Source of the DNA: an uncultured Phocaeicola sp.
Lineage (GTDB): Bacteria; Bacteroidota; Bacteroidia; Bacteroidales; Bacteroidaceae
Length of the DNA: 64,000 nucleotides
Assembly (NCBI GenBank): GCA_944319745.1
Contig: CALUET010000004.1
Coordinates: 1 to 64,000, forward strand
Direction: 5' to 3'
Under the pieces are notes generated by a model that was not told the origin of the DNA, ran no database searches, and worked only from the letters and a program-made list of their open reading frames with translations. This document shows positions 8,510 to 17,828 of the stretch, piece by piece. Positions within the stretch are counted from its first letter, which is position 1. Every line of letters begins with the position of its first letter. A program made the translations under genes and the position numbers.

Positions 8510-10341
8510 TGTTTGTTGAATTTCCGGATAAGTTCAATGAAATCTTTTCCGTATTTTTCTTTTTTGTATTCGCCTATTCCGCTGATTTTCTCAAACTCCT
8601 CTATTGTTTCCGGTTTTGATGTGGCTATCAGGTGCAGACATTTGTCGGACAAGACGATGTAAGGAGGAATCCTTTGTCGGTCTGCCAATTCTTTTCTAAG
8701 GGCTCTGAGCTTTTCAAACAATGCATCGTTTTCTTCGGTCTGCTTTGGAAAAACAGAAGAATCTGCCGGTGATTTTGTAACTTTAACCTGCGGTTTCCGG
8801 GATGCGTTGTATTGTTCTTGAGAATGTTTCACGACAACCAGCATGGCGCGTGCTTGTCCGAACAGCACTTTTCGCCCGGAATCGGTTATTTTTAAGCGGT
8901 TGTTTTCGTTGTATGCTATCTCAAAATATCCCAAATTGAGCATTTGCAGCAGGTAAACCTTCCAGTCGTATACCGGAATATCTCTCCCCACACCGTATGT
9001 TTTGAGCTTATCAAATCCGTTTCGTATGACTTCCTGTTCTGCCGTTCCCCGCAGGATGTTTATCAAAGTGTGTACGCCAATCTGTTCGTTCGTCCGGGCT
9101 ATTGCGCTCAAAGCTTTCTGTACAGTGACGGTTCCGTCGAAACGTTCCGGAGGATTCTTGCAGACATCACAGTTATGGCAATCCTCTTCCATAGTCTCGC
9201 CGAAGTAATTCATTAAAATGCGTCGCCTGCAGATATTGGCTTCGGCATACTGTTGCATCCGGTACAGTTTCTCCATGTTCAGTTGCTGTTGTTTGCTTTG
9301 TGCGGCAAACTTTGTCAGTAAAATAATGTCGGAAAGCGAGTAAAACAGCAAAGTCTCTCCCGGTAATCCGTCTCGTCCGGCACGGCCTATCTCTTGATAG
9401 AAGCTTTCGATGCTTTTGGGAAGATTATAGTGAATGACCCATCGCACGTTTGATTTGTCTATGCCCATGCCGAAAGCCACGGTTGCACATACCACCTGTA
9501 TGCGGTCGTTAATGAAGTCTTCCTGTGCTTTTTCCCGTTCCTTGCCTTGCAGTCCTGCATGATATGCCGCCGCTTTAATGCCGTGTTTTTGCAAAATGTT
9601 CGTGAGCTTTTCCGATGTGGAACGGCTCATGCAGTAAATAATTCCGCATTCTTTTTCATGGCGGGCGATGAAATGCAGTATGGCATGCAGCTTTTCGTCT
9701 TGCCGCAAGCCGCGTTTCACTGCCAGACTCAGGTTCGGCCTGTCAAAAGATGAGATGAAGATTTGAGGGCTCCGCATGTTCAATTGTTCCAAAATGTCCA
9801 GTCGCGTTATCTTGTCGGCCGTAGCGGTTAAGGCAACGATAGGTATATCTGGAAAGTGTTTGCGCAGAATGTTTAATTGGGTGTACTCGGGGCGGAAGTC
9901 GTGCCCCCATTGTGATATGCAGTGTGCTTCGTCGATTGCAAACAACGAGATCTTGATGTCTTTCAAAAGGAATGGTAGCTCTGACAATAAACGTTCCGGC
10001 GAGATGTAAAGAAGCTTTACTTTTCCTTGTAAACATTGGAGGCGTAGATTGGCATTTGTCGTTTCATCATTAGAACTGTTTAGTGCTTGAGCAGCTATGC
10101 CGTTGGCGCGAAGATTTTCCACTTGGTCTTTCATTAGGGAAATAAGCGGCGATACGATGACGGCTGTGCCTTCCATTATTAAGGCAGGTATCTGGTAACA
10201 GATTGATTTTCCTCCGCCTGTAGGCATCAAAACCAGCGTGTCGTTCTTTTTAAGGATGCTGGTAATAATTTCTTCCTGCAGCGGGCGGAAAGAATGATAA
10301 CCGAAATATTGTTTTAACGTGTCGAGTAATTGCTCTTTCAT
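8506..10341 (-). CDS. recQ: ATP-dependent DNA helicase RecQ
   Basis: A 3'-5' superfamily 2 helicase for recombination and fork repair. Walker A TGGGKS is at residues 41-46 and DEAHCISQWGHDFRPEY near residue 138. The zinc-binding region (CRRRILMNYFGE followed by CHNCDVC) lies near 370-390, then a winged-helix RQC region and a C-terminal HRDC domain (about 525-600). The length of 611 residues is normal for bacterial RecQ. It has a clear consensus promoter just upstream. Confidence 0.95.
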   Translation of the reverse strand: MKEQLLDTLKQYFGYHSFRPLQEEIITSILKKNDTLVLMPTGGGKSICYQIPALIMEGTAVIVSPLISLMKDQVENLRANGIAAQALNSSNDETTNANLRLQCLQGKVKLLYISPERLLSELPFLLKDIKISLFAIDEAHCISQWGHDFRPEYTQLNILRKHFPDIPIVALTATADKITRLDILEQLNMRSPQIFISSFDRPNLSLAVKRGLRQDEKLHAILHFIARHEKECGIIYCMSRSTSEKLTNILQKHGIKAAAYHAGLQGKEREKAQEDFINDRIQVVCATVAFGMGIDKSNVRWVIHYNLPKSIESFYQEIGRAGRDGLPGETLLFYSLSDIILLTKFAAQSKQQQLNMEKLYRMQQYAEANICRRRILMNYFGETMEEDCHNCDVCKNPPERFDGTVTVQKALSAIARTNEQIGVHTLINILRGTAEQEVIRNGFDKLKTYGVGRDIPVYDWKVYLLQMLNLGYFEIAYNENNRLKITDSGRKVLFGQARAMLVVVKHSQEQYNASRKPQVKVTKSPADSSVFPKQTEENDALFEKLRALRKELADRQRIPPYIVLSDKCLHLIATSKPETIEEFEKISGIGEYKKEKYGKDFIELIRKFNKH

Positions 10342-10359
10342 TTAAGTGAAAAATTCTTG

Positions 10360-10390
10360 CAAAGATAACCAAAGATTGAGTTATGTCAAA
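10360..10390 (-). promoter_or_regulatory. recQ promoter
   Basis: On the minus strand TTTG (10390-10387), 19 bases, TATCTTTG (10367-10360): an exact consensus match ending 18 nt upstream of the recQ start codon, so the leader is very short. Confidence 0.7.
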
Positions 10391-10426
10391 AGCTCTTTTT
10401 CGAAAGATTTTTATGTATTAAATCCA

Positions 10427-10456
10427 TGTGAATATAAAATTTTTATTTTAATTTTG
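10427..10456 (+). promoter_or_regulatory. Probable promoter of the AraC-type regulator
   Basis: TAATTTTG (10449-10456) is a good -7 element. TGTG, 18 bases upstream, is only a partial -33 match. The predicted leader is about 45 nt. Confidence 0.45.
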
Positions 10457-10506
10457 TGTCGCTAACTAAAAGTAATTAAGAAAAACTTAAAAACTACCGA
10501 GGATAA

Positions 10507-10977
10507 ATGAAACAAAATGGTCATGTATTAAATGATGCAGAAACGCAAGTGGAGGTGAAAAAGCCGTATAATTTACGGGAACGTAAGATACAAAATGCGG
10601 CTTATCGTGACATGATTCGTGCGGAATTGGCCGATGAATTGTATGATAAGATCATGAATGTTGTGGTATTTCAAAAGAAATATAAAGATCCAAACTATTC
10701 GGCTAAAGATCTGGCAAAGGAATTGAATACGAACACACGTTACCTTTCTGCTGTGATTAATTCGCGTTTCGGAATAAATTATTCGAGTCTGGTGAACGAA
10801 TATCGCATTAAAGATGCGCTTCATTTACTGATTGATAAGCGTTATATAGAGAAGAATGTGGAAGAAATCAGTGCGATGGTCGGATTCGCAAACCGCCAGT
10901 CGTTTTATGCTGCGTTCTATAAAAATGTGGGAGAAACGCCGAAAGGATATAGAAAACGCAAGTTGGAACATAAGTGA
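10507..10977 (+). CDS. Small AraC-family helix-turn-helix regulator
   Basis: A 156-residue protein whose C-terminal two thirds (about 60-152) form an AraC-type double HTH. DLAKELNTNTRYLSAVIN is the first recognition unit and VEEISAMVGFANRQSFYAAF the second, with the classical ending GETPKGYRKRK. There is no ligand-binding or receiver domain, only a short charged N-terminus. Target genes are unknown. It is monocistronic, with its own -7 element and a terminator. Stand-alone HTH proteins of this kind are common in Bacteroidales. Confidence 0.8.
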   Translation: MKQNGHVLNDAETQVEVKKPYNLRERKIQNAAYRDMIRAELADELYDKIMNVVVFQKKYKDPNYSAKDLAKELNTNTRYLSAVINSRFGINYSSLVNEYRIKDALHLLIDKRYIEKNVEEISAMVGFANRQSFYAAFYKNVGETPKGYRKRKLEHK

Positions 10978-10984
10978 TTGTAGG

Positions 10985-11036
10985 ATTCACCACAAAAGTT
11001 GTTTGTCTTTTTTTATGGCTTTTGTGGTGAATTTTT
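10985..11036 (+). terminator. Terminator after the AraC-type regulator
   Basis: A 14-bp perfect stem (10985-10998 with 11019-11032) is followed by a T-run. Confidence 0.85.
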
Positions 11037-11072
11037 GTGAAATAAAAGACTAAAAGCGGGGGTAATGACGAA

Positions 11073-13034
11073 ATGAAAGAAGAAAAAAAATTAGCTTATA
11101 GTGTAGAAAGATTTGCCGATTTGGAAGTCCTACGTTATTATGTTCCAGGCTTCGAATCGCTTTCCTTGCGTCAAAAGACATTGGTCTATTATCTGTCGCA
11201 GGCGGCTTTAGAGGGAAGAGACATTCTTTTTGATCAGAACGGAAAGTATAATTTGCGGATTCGCCGCCTGCTGGAATCTGTATATCTGCATTTTAATGGG
11301 GAAAGAAACAGCGATGAGTTTCGCGCTTTCGAGGTATATCTGAAAAGAATCTGGTTCGCAAACGGTATTTATCATCACTATTCTTGCGATAAATTTATGC
11401 CGGGTTTTTCTCAAAACTTCCTGGAAAATGCTGTAAAAGATCTTGATGTTTCTGTACTTCCGCTGCGGGAGAATGAAACTGTGGAAGAGATGATTTCGGA
11501 TTTGTTCCCGGTTATTTTCGACCCTTCTCTTTATCCGAAGCGTGTGAATCAGGCCGACGGTGATGACCTTGTGCAGACATCTGCCGCAAATTATTACGAA
11601 GGAGTGTCACAAAGTGAGGCCGAAGCGTTTTATGCGGCGATGAAGGATGCGAATGTTGCCGAGCCGGTAATGTACGGATTGAACAGCCGTTTGGTAAAAG
11701 AGAACGGCGTGGTGAAAGAACAGGTCTGGAAAATAGGCGGGATGTATTCCGCAGCGATAGAAAAAATCGTGTATTGGTTGCGTAAGGCCGAGGAGGTGGC
11801 GGAAAACAAGAGTCAGCATGAGGTGATTTGTTTGCTGGTAAAATATTATGAAACCGGCGATTTGAAGATATTCGACGAATACTCCATCGAGTGGCTAAAA
11901 GATACGTCTTCTTTCGTTGATTTCGTGAACGGTTTTATAGAAACCTACGGCGATCCTTTGGGAATGAAGGCCAGTTGGGAGTCAATTGTCAATTTTAAAG
12001 ACGTGAAAGCAACTGCCCGTACGGAAACAATCAGTCGGCATGCGCAATGGTTTGAGGAACATTCTCCGGTGGATGAACGGTTTAAAAAAGAAAAAGTAAC
12101 CGGCGTTTCTGCCAAAGTCATTACGGCGGCAATGTTGGGTGGCGATTTATATCCGTCAACGGCCATAGGAATTAATCTGCCTAATTCGAATTGGATTCGC
12201 AGCAAGCACGGTTCAAAATCGGTGACAATCGGAAATCTTACCGATGCTTATAACAAGGCTTCGCGGGGAAACGGTTTCAGGGAGGAGTTTGTGTATGGGG
12301 AAGAAGAAAAAGATTTGTTGGAAAAATATGCGGACCTTACCGGGGAACTTCATACCGATTTGCACGAATGTTTGGGACACGGCTCGGGAAAACTGTTGCA
12401 GGGAACAGATCCTGATGCGCTGAAGGCGTACGGCTCTACCATAGAAGAAGCCCGGGCAGACTTGTTCGGCCTGTATTATCTGGCAGATGATAAAATGGTG
12501 GATTTGGGACTGGTTCCCGATAAGAATGCTTATAAAGCGGAATATTATACGTATATGCTGAATGGTTTGATGACACAGCTCGTGCGCATCGAGCCGGGAT
12601 GTGCCGTTGAGGAAGCTCACATGCGGAATCGTCAGTTGATAGCCCGCTGGTGTTTGGAGCAAGGGAAAAGCGACCATGTGGTGGAAATGGTGAAGCGCGA
12701 TGGAAAAACATTTGTGCGAATAAACGATTATGAACGCTTGCGTACGTTGTTCGGACGCCTGCTTGCGGAGATTCAACGGATAAAAAGTGAAGGCGATTTC
12801 GAGGCGGCCCGCTCGATTGTGGAGCAATATGGCGTGAAAGTAGACGCCGTATTGCATGCAGAGATATTGGAACGTTACCGTAAGTTACACTTAGCTCCTT
12901 ATAAAGGATTTGTCAATCCGGTTTATTCCCCGGAAAAAGATGAGCAGGGCAATATCGTCGATGTGAGAATTTCTTACGAAGAAGGCTATGCAGAACAGAT
13001 GCTTCGTTATAGCCGCGACTATTCAAATTTATAA
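11073..13034 (+). CDS. Dipeptidyl peptidase III (family M49)
   Basis: A zinc metallopeptidase that removes dipeptides from the N-termini of oligopeptides. The diagnostic M49 motif HECLGH is at residues 431-436, and the second zinc motif EEARAD lies about 26 residues later. The 653-residue length fits bacterial DPP III. No signal peptide or lipobox is visible, so cytosolic peptide turnover is likely. Related Bacteroides enzymes have been characterised. The next gene starts eight bases after its stop, which suggests co-transcription. Confidence 0.92.
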   Translation: MKEEKKLAYSVERFADLEVLRYYVPGFESLSLRQKTLVYYLSQAALEGRDILFDQNGKYNLRIRRLLESVYLHFNGERNSDEFRAFEVYLKRIWFANGIYHHYSCDKFMPGFSQNFLENAVKDLDVSVLPLRENETVEEMISDLFPVIFDPSLYPKRVNQADGDDLVQTSAANYYEGVSQSEAEAFYAAMKDANVAEPVMYGLNSRLVKENGVVKEQVWKIGGMYSAAIEKIVYWLRKAEEVAENKSQHEVICLLVKYYETGDLKIFDEYSIEWLKDTSSFVDFVNGFIETYGDPLGMKASWESIVNFKDVKATARTETISRHAQWFEEHSPVDERFKKEKVTGVSAKVITAAMLGGDLYPSTAIGINLPNSNWIRSKHGSKSVTIGNLTDAYNKASRGNGFREEFVYGEEEKDLLEKYADLTGELHTDLHECLGHGSGKLLQGTDPDALKAYGSTIEEARADLFGLYYLADDKMVDLGLVPDKNAYKAEYYTYMLNGLMTQLVRIEPGCAVEEAHMRNRQLIARWCLEQGKSDHVVEMVKRDGKTFVRINDYERLRTLFGRLLAEIQRIKSEGDFEAARSIVEQYGVKVDAVLHAEILERYRKLHLAPYKGFVNPVYSPEKDEQGNIVDVRISYEEGYAEQMLRYSRDYSNL

Positions 13035-13041
13035 AAAAGAT

Positions 13042-13710
13042 ATGGCAGACAACCTACACGAAACGATAAAAGAGATAAAAGCAAAATGCCGTTTGTATAT
13101 GAATGGCGTGGTGTCGCAAAGTATGCGTGAGAAAGGATTGGAGTATAAACTGAATTTCGGAATAGAATATCCGCGCATAAAGGAAATAGCCTCTGCGTAT
13201 AATCCGGATCATGATTTGGCACAGGCCCTTTGGAAAGAAAACGTGCGTGAATGTAAAATAATGGCAGGATTGCTTCAGCCGGTCGAGACGTTTTATCCGG
13301 AAATTGCTGAAATCTGGATGGAAGATATGCGTTATCCTGAGTTGGCCGAGTACACGGTCATGAATCTGTTTCAGCGTCTGCCTTATGCATCGGAGGTTGT
13401 TTTCTGTTGGATTGCCGATGAACGTGAGATGTTTCAATTGTGCGGTTTCTTGTTGATGACGCGTTTGCTTATGAGAGGGATGGTTTTAAGCGAGCAGGCG
13501 GAATCGGAATTTTTGGATCAGACCCTGACGGCAATTGAAGGTGATTCTCTTTCTGTGCGGAAGGCTGCTGCGGGTGCGTTGCAGAAATACGCTGTACAAA
13601 GTCGTGAAAATAAGAAAAAAGCACTTAAAGCACTTGCTCCTTTGTCCGGATCGGGGAAGGCGGAACTTGCCTTTTTTGCCGATGCAATAAAAAATGAGAT
13701 AGAATGTTGA
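13042..13710 (+). CDS. AlkD-like HEAT-repeat DNA alkylation repair protein
   Basis: A 222-residue all-helical protein of the DNA alkylation repair / HEAT-repeat family seen widely in Bacteroidales. The pattern PRIKEIASAYNPDHDLAQAL and the later RKAAAGALQKYA resemble AlkD repeats. AlkD enzymes excise N3- and N7-alkylpurines without base flipping; whether this shorter relative is catalytic is not clear. I chose the ATG at 13042 (MADNLHETI), preceded by AAAAAAGA; an upstream start would overlap the DPP III gene. Confidence 0.75.
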   Translation: MADNLHETIKEIKAKCRLYMNGVVSQSMREKGLEYKLNFGIEYPRIKEIASAYNPDHDLAQALWKENVRECKIMAGLLQPVETFYPEIAEIWMEDMRYPELAEYTVMNLFQRLPYASEVVFCWIADEREMFQLCGFLLMTRLLMRGMVLSEQAESEFLDQTLTAIEGDSLSVRKAAAGALQKYAVQSRENKKKALKALAPLSGSGKAELAFFADAIKNEIEC

Positions 13711-13716
13711 GCAGAA

Positions 13717-13748
13717 TTTCCCGAATTGAATGAAAAAGATTAACTTTG
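13717..13748 (+). promoter_or_regulatory. Promoter of the Fur-family gene
   Basis: TTTC, 20 bases, TAACTTTG: a perfect -7 element with three of four -33 bases. The start codon follows 21 nt later. Confidence 0.6.
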
Positions 13749-13769
13749 AAAATCGAATAAACAATCGGG

Positions 13770-14231
13770 ATGGAAGAAAACATAAAAGATAAGGTAAAAC
13801 AAGTTCTTACCGAGTATTTACAGAAAAACGGGCACAGAAAAACTCCTGAACGTTTTGCTATTCTTGATACAATTTACTCGATCAAGGGACATTTTAATAT
13901 CGATAAGTTGTACGATTATATGGCAGAAAAAGGAAAATTCAGGGTAAGTCGTGCTACGTTGTATAATACTATTATTCTATTGGCCGATGCAGGTTTAGTC
14001 GTCAAACACCAGTTTGGAAATACTTCACAGTATGAACGTTCGTATAATAACGAAACGCATCATCATCTCATTTGCACTTCATGCGGAAAAGTTTCCGAGT
14101 TTGAAGATGAAAAGTTGAAGCGTGCTATTGCACAGACCAAATTGCGTGCCTTTCATGCTTTGCATTATTCGCTTTATATTTACGGAATATGCAATAAATG
14201 TATGAGGACAAAGTGTAAGAAAACAAAATAA
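13770..14231 (+). CDS. Fur-family transcriptional regulator
   Basis: A 153-residue metal-responsive repressor. The winged helix (about 20-85) contains RKTPERFAILDTIY and RVSRATLYNTIILLADAGLV. The metal and dimer half contains ETHHHLICTSCGKVSEFED and ends CNKCMRTKC, giving two CxxC-type zinc knuckles. It could be Fur, PerR or Zur; sequence alone does not settle the metal. It lies directly upstream of purA but may be expressed from its own promoter. Confidence 0.85.
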   Translation: MEENIKDKVKQVLTEYLQKNGHRKTPERFAILDTIYSIKGHFNIDKLYDYMAEKGKFRVSRATLYNTIILLADAGLVVKHQFGNTSQYERSYNNETHHHLICTSCGKVSEFEDEKLKRAIAQTKLRAFHALHYSLYIYGICNKCMRTKCKKTK

Positions 14232-14255
14232 GATTAATATTAAAATTGAGTGAGA

Positions 14256-15524
14256 ATGAAAGTAGATGTCTTGTTAGGTTTACAATGGGGCGATGAAGGG
14301 AAAGGAAAAGTTGTCGATGTTTTGACTCCTCGTTACGATGTCGTTGCCCGTTTTCAGGGGGGACCTAATGCCGGTCATACCCTTGAGTTTGAAGGACAAA
14401 AGTATGTTCTTCGTTCGATTCCTTCAGGAATATTTCAGGGAGATAAGATTAACATAATAGGAAATGGCGTAGTATTGGATCCAGCATTGTTTAAAGCTGA
14501 GGCGGAAGCCCTCGAAGCAAGCGGACATCCCCTAAAGGAACGTTTGCATATCTCGAAGAAAGCCCATCTGATTTTGCCGACTCACCGCATACTTGATGCG
14601 GCATACGAAGCTGCCAAAGGCGATTCGAAGGTTGGAACTACAGGGAAAGGCATCGGACCTACTTATACGGACAAGGTAAGTCGTAACGGTCTGCGCGTGG
14701 GGGATATACTGCATGATTTTGAAAACAAGTACGCTGCAGCAAAAGCTCGTCACGAGCGGATATTGAAAAGCCTGAATTATGAATATGACATAACCGAATT
14801 GGAACGCCAATGGATGGAAGGCATTGAGTATTTGCGTCAGTTCCATTTGGTCGACAGCGAGCATGAAATAAATAATCTGTTGAAGGAGGGTAAAAGTGTT
14901 TTATGCGAGGGAGCACAGGGAACAATGCTTGACATTGATTTCGGATCGTATCCTTTCGTTACTTCTTCCAATACGATTTGTGCCGGAGCTTGTACCGGAT
15001 TAGGCTTAGGCCCGAATAAAATAGGTGAGGTGTATGGCATTATGAAGGCATATTGTACGCGTGTCGGTTCAGGACCATTCCCAACAGAGTTGTTCGATGA
15101 GACCGGGAAAAAGATCAGAGACTTAGGGCATGAATATGGAGCCGTTACGGGACGTGAGCGACGTTGCGGGTGGATTGATTTGGTTGCTCTGCGCTATTCT
15201 ATTATGATAAACGGGGTGACTAAGCTGATCTTGATGAAGAGTGACGTGCTTGACGACTTTGATGTGATAAAAGCATGCGTGGGTTATAAGATAAACAATG
15301 AAGAGATTGATTATTTCCCGTTTGACATTTCTGAAGGTGTTGAGCCGGTGTATGTTGAATTGCCGGGTTGGAAAACCGATATGACCGGCATGACAAGCGA
15401 AGATGAATTCCCCGAAGAATTTAATGCATATATTTCTTTCTTGGAAGAACAACTGGGAACTCCTATAAAGATTGTCTCCGTCGGTCCCGATCGCGAGCAG
15501 ACCATCGAGCGTTATACCGAATAA
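14256..15524 (+). CDS. purA: Adenylosuccinate synthetase
   Basis: GTP-dependent ligation of IMP and aspartate, the first AMP-specific step of purine synthesis. It shows QWGDEGKGK near residues 10-18, the GPNAGHT element, and the C-terminal GPDREQTIERY. The ATG at 14256 (MKVDVLLGLQWGD) fits the family; a GTG two codons earlier is unlikely. The protein has 422 residues. It lies 24 nt downstream of the Fur-family gene and may be cotranscribed with it. Confidence 0.95.
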   Translation: MKVDVLLGLQWGDEGKGKVVDVLTPRYDVVARFQGGPNAGHTLEFEGQKYVLRSIPSGIFQGDKINIIGNGVVLDPALFKAEAEALEASGHPLKERLHISKKAHLILPTHRILDAAYEAAKGDSKVGTTGKGIGPTYTDKVSRNGLRVGDILHDFENKYAAAKARHERILKSLNYEYDITELERQWMEGIEYLRQFHLVDSEHEINNLLKEGKSVLCEGAQGTMLDIDFGSYPFVTSSNTICAGACTGLGLGPNKIGEVYGIMKAYCTRVGSGPFPTELFDETGKKIRDLGHEYGAVTGRERRCGWIDLVALRYSIMINGVTKLILMKSDVLDDFDVIKACVGYKINNEEIDYFPFDISEGVEPVYVELPGWKTDMTGMTSEDEFPEEFNAYISFLEEQLGTPIKIVSVGPDREQTIERYTE

Positions 15525-15552
15525 GATAGGGAAAAGATAAAGCCGTATCTAT

Positions 15553-15604
15553 AAAAAACAGACTTATGCCTATTTAATCGCTTATTAAAATTGGCATAAG
15601 TCTG
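15553..15604 (-). terminator. Large hairpin with minus-strand T-run
   Basis: A 12-bp perfect stem (15559-15570 with 15593-15604). Read on the minus strand it runs straight into TTTTTT (15558-15553), a proper intrinsic terminator for leftward transcription. On the plus strand, after purA, an outer AAAGCCG/CGGCTTT stem (15539-15545 with 15605-15611) can extend it but no T-run follows, so termination of purA here is less certain. Confidence 0.6.
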
Positions 15605-15638
15605 CGGCTTTCTCACAGGTAGCATCGTTGTGCGATGC

Positions 15639-15700
15639 AAAAAAGGAGTACCGCCGTACTCCAACCTTTGTTAACCTTAAATCTAATACTATGAAAAACA
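15639..15700 (-). ncRNA. Candidate small RNA, minus strand
   Basis: A complete minus-strand transcription unit lies between purA and the ABC-F gene. The promoter is TTTG (15736-15733), 19 bases, TACATTTG (15713-15706). The predicted start is near 15700. A 7-bp hairpin (GGAGTAC/GTACTCC, 15662-15645) then runs into TTTTTT. The product would be about 62 nt. Read-through would give a product of about 148 nt ending at the second terminator at 15553 and including a further hairpin (15638-15622). The stretch ATTAGATTTAAGGTTAACAA between promoter and hairpin looks like a conserved element I associate with Bacteroides genomes, but I cannot verify that. Function unknown. Confidence 0.6.
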
Positions 15701-15705
15701 CATTA

Positions 15706-15736
15706 CAAATGTACGAAATATTTGCGAGAAAACAAA
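15706..15736 (-). promoter_or_regulatory. Promoter of the minus-strand small RNA
   Basis: TTTG-N19-TACATTTG on the minus strand, an exact consensus match with no minus-strand coding sequence downstream. Confidence 0.65.
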
Positions 15737-15840
15737 TAATTCGGAAATAAAATTATTTAGAATAACATCTATTAAGATTATGGGCTTTTGCTGGAAATTT
15801 ATTAATGAATCTTTTTTATATCTCGTTCAGAGAAATATTA

Positions 15841-15848
15841 TACCTTTG
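15841..15848 (+). promoter_or_regulatory. -7 element of the ABC-F gene
   Basis: TACCTTTG lies 29 nt before the start codon. No good TTTG is seen at the usual distance upstream. Confidence 0.45.
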
Positions 15849-15877
15849 TCAATATTTTGAAAGATTAGTGCGTAAAT

Positions 15878-17818
15878 ATGATTTCAATAGAGAATCTGAA
15901 GGTAGAGTTCGGGATAACTCCATTGTTTGAAGACGTTTCATTTGTAATTAATAAGAAAGACCGGATAGCTTTAGTGGGAAAAAACGGTGCAGGGAAATCG
16001 ACGATGTTGAAAATCTTGGCCGGGCTGCAGAATCCGACAAGCGGAACTGTTTCCAGACAGCACGGGGTGACTGTCGGTTATTTACCCCAGGTTATGGTGT
16101 TAGGCGACACGCGAACCGTGATGGCTGAGGCGGAAACCGCTTTTGAACATATCTCCGATTTGCAAAGTCGGTTGAATGAAATGCATCGGGAATTGTCGGA
16201 ACGCACAGACTATGATTCCGAGAGTTATCATGAATTGATAGAACGTTTTACGCACGATAATGAGCGCTTTCTGATGATGGGAGGCACCAATTATAAAGCC
16301 GAAGTCGAGCGAACGCTGATAGGACTGGGTTTTAACCGTTCGGATTTTGAGCGGCCCACGTCAGAATTCAGCGGCGGCTGGAGAATGCGTATCGAGTTGG
16401 CCAAACTTTTGTTGCGTCGTCCCGATGTTTTGTTGCTCGATGAGCCTACCAATCATTTGGATATAGAAAGCATTCAATGGTTGGAAAATTTTCTGAAGAA
16501 CGTTTCTGGTGCCGTAGTTTTGGTAAGTCATGACCGGGCTTTTATTAATAATGTAACAAACCGAACCATCGAAATCTCTTGCGGACGTATTTATGATTAT
16601 AAGGTAAAGTACGATGATTTTGTGGTACTCCGCAAGGAACGTCGTGAACAACAATTGCGGGCTTACGAAAACCAACAGCGGGAAATAAAAGAGACGGAAG
16701 AGTTCATTGAACGTTTTCGTTACAAGGCAACGAAGGCAGTGCAGGTACAAAACAGAATAAAGCAGCTGGAGAAGATCGTACCGATTGTGGTTGATGAAGA
16801 GGATAACTCGGCGCTTCGCCTGAAGTTTCCCGTGTCCGTGCGTTCGGGGAATTATCCTCTTATTTGCGACGGAGTGAAAAAAGCATACGGAGATCATGTT
16901 GTCTTTCATGATGTTTCCTTAACGGTTTCGCGGGGAGAAAAGGTAGCTTTTGTGGGAAAGAACGGGGAAGGAAAGTCTACGCTTGTAAAGTGTATCATGG
17001 GAGAGATTCCTTATGAGGGGAAATTGATTCTCGGGCATAACATACAAATCGGTTATTTTGCACAAAATCAGGCGCAGCTTCTGAATGAAAACCTGACTGT
17101 ATTCGATACCATCGACCGGGTAGCCAAAGGGGATATCCGCTTGAAGATACGCGACATCCTGGGAGCATTTATGTTTGGAGGAGAGGCCTCCGAGAAAAAA
17201 GTCAAAGTTTTGTCGGGAGGAGAACGCAGTCGTTTGGCTATGATCAAGCTGTTGCTTGAGCCGGTAAATTTCCTGATATTGGACGAACCGACGAATCATT
17301 TGGACATGCGTTCCAAGGATGTTTTAAAGGAAGCCATTCGCGATTTTGATGGAACAGCCATAATTGTTTCTCATGATCGGGAGTTCCTCGACGGATTGGT
17401 GACGAAGGTTTATGAGTTCGGCGGAGGAACCGTGAAAGAACATCTTGGGGGGATCTATGATTTCCTGGAGAAAAAGAACTTGTCGAATCTTCAGGAATTG
17501 CAATTGTCCCGCTCTCCCGTGACAAGTAATAAGGAAAATGTCGAGCCAGTCAGTGAGAATAAACTGTCGTATGAAGAACGTAAAGAGCTGAACAAGCGCG
17601 TCAGAAAGTTAGAAAAGCAGGTGGAAGAATGCGAAAAACATATCGGAGAATTGGAAAAAAGAATTCGGTCGGTGGAAGAAAACATGTCGACACCGGAAGG
17701 AGCTTCCGATATGAATCTGTTTCAAACGTATCAGAGTTTGAAGCAGGAACTTGCAGAGAAAGAAAATGATTGGGAACAATTTTCATTGGAATTAGAGGAT
17801 TTGAAAAATGATTTATAG
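15878..17818 (+). CDS. ABC-F family ATPase (translation factor type)
   Basis: Two ABC domains in one chain without membrane segments. The first has GKNGAGKST (near residue 34) and FSGGWRMRIELA...LLLDEPTNHLD. The second has GKNGEGKST (near residue 365) and LSGGERSRLAMI...LILDEPTNHLD. A charged linker joins them, and a coiled-coil tail (about 560-646) follows, as in Uup/YdiF types. Such proteins act on the ribosome; resistance-type members exist, but nothing here marks it as one. Its last bases overlap an alternative start of the next gene. Confidence 0.88.
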   Translation: MISIENLKVEFGITPLFEDVSFVINKKDRIALVGKNGAGKSTMLKILAGLQNPTSGTVSRQHGVTVGYLPQVMVLGDTRTVMAEAETAFEHISDLQSRLNEMHRELSERTDYDSESYHELIERFTHDNERFLMMGGTNYKAEVERTLIGLGFNRSDFERPTSEFSGGWRMRIELAKLLLRRPDVLLLDEPTNHLDIESIQWLENFLKNVSGAVVLVSHDRAFINNVTNRTIEISCGRIYDYKVKYDDFVVLRKERREQQLRAYENQQREIKETEEFIERFRYKATKAVQVQNRIKQLEKIVPIVVDEEDNSALRLKFPVSVRSGNYPLICDGVKKAYGDHVVFHDVSLTVSRGEKVAFVGKNGEGKSTLVKCIMGEIPYEGKLILGHNIQIGYFAQNQAQLLNENLTVFDTIDRVAKGDIRLKIRDILGAFMFGGEASEKKVKVLSGGERSRLAMIKLLLEPVNFLILDEPTNHLDMRSKDVLKEAIRDFDGTAIIVSHDREFLDGLVTKVYEFGGGTVKEHLGGIYDFLEKKNLSNLQELQLSRSPVTSNKENVEPVSENKLSYEERKELNKRVRKLEKQVEECEKHIGELEKRIRSVEENMSTPEGASDMNLFQTYQSLKQELAEKENDWEQFSLELEDLKNDL

Positions 17819-17828
17819 TAAAGAACAA

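Noticed and set aside
15691-15750. 19-codon plus-strand ORF starting MKNTLQMYEIF upstream of the ABC-F gene
   Set aside because: It lies over the promoter of a minus-strand RNA, and the conserved look of the DNA is better explained by that promoter. No plus-strand promoter fits it.
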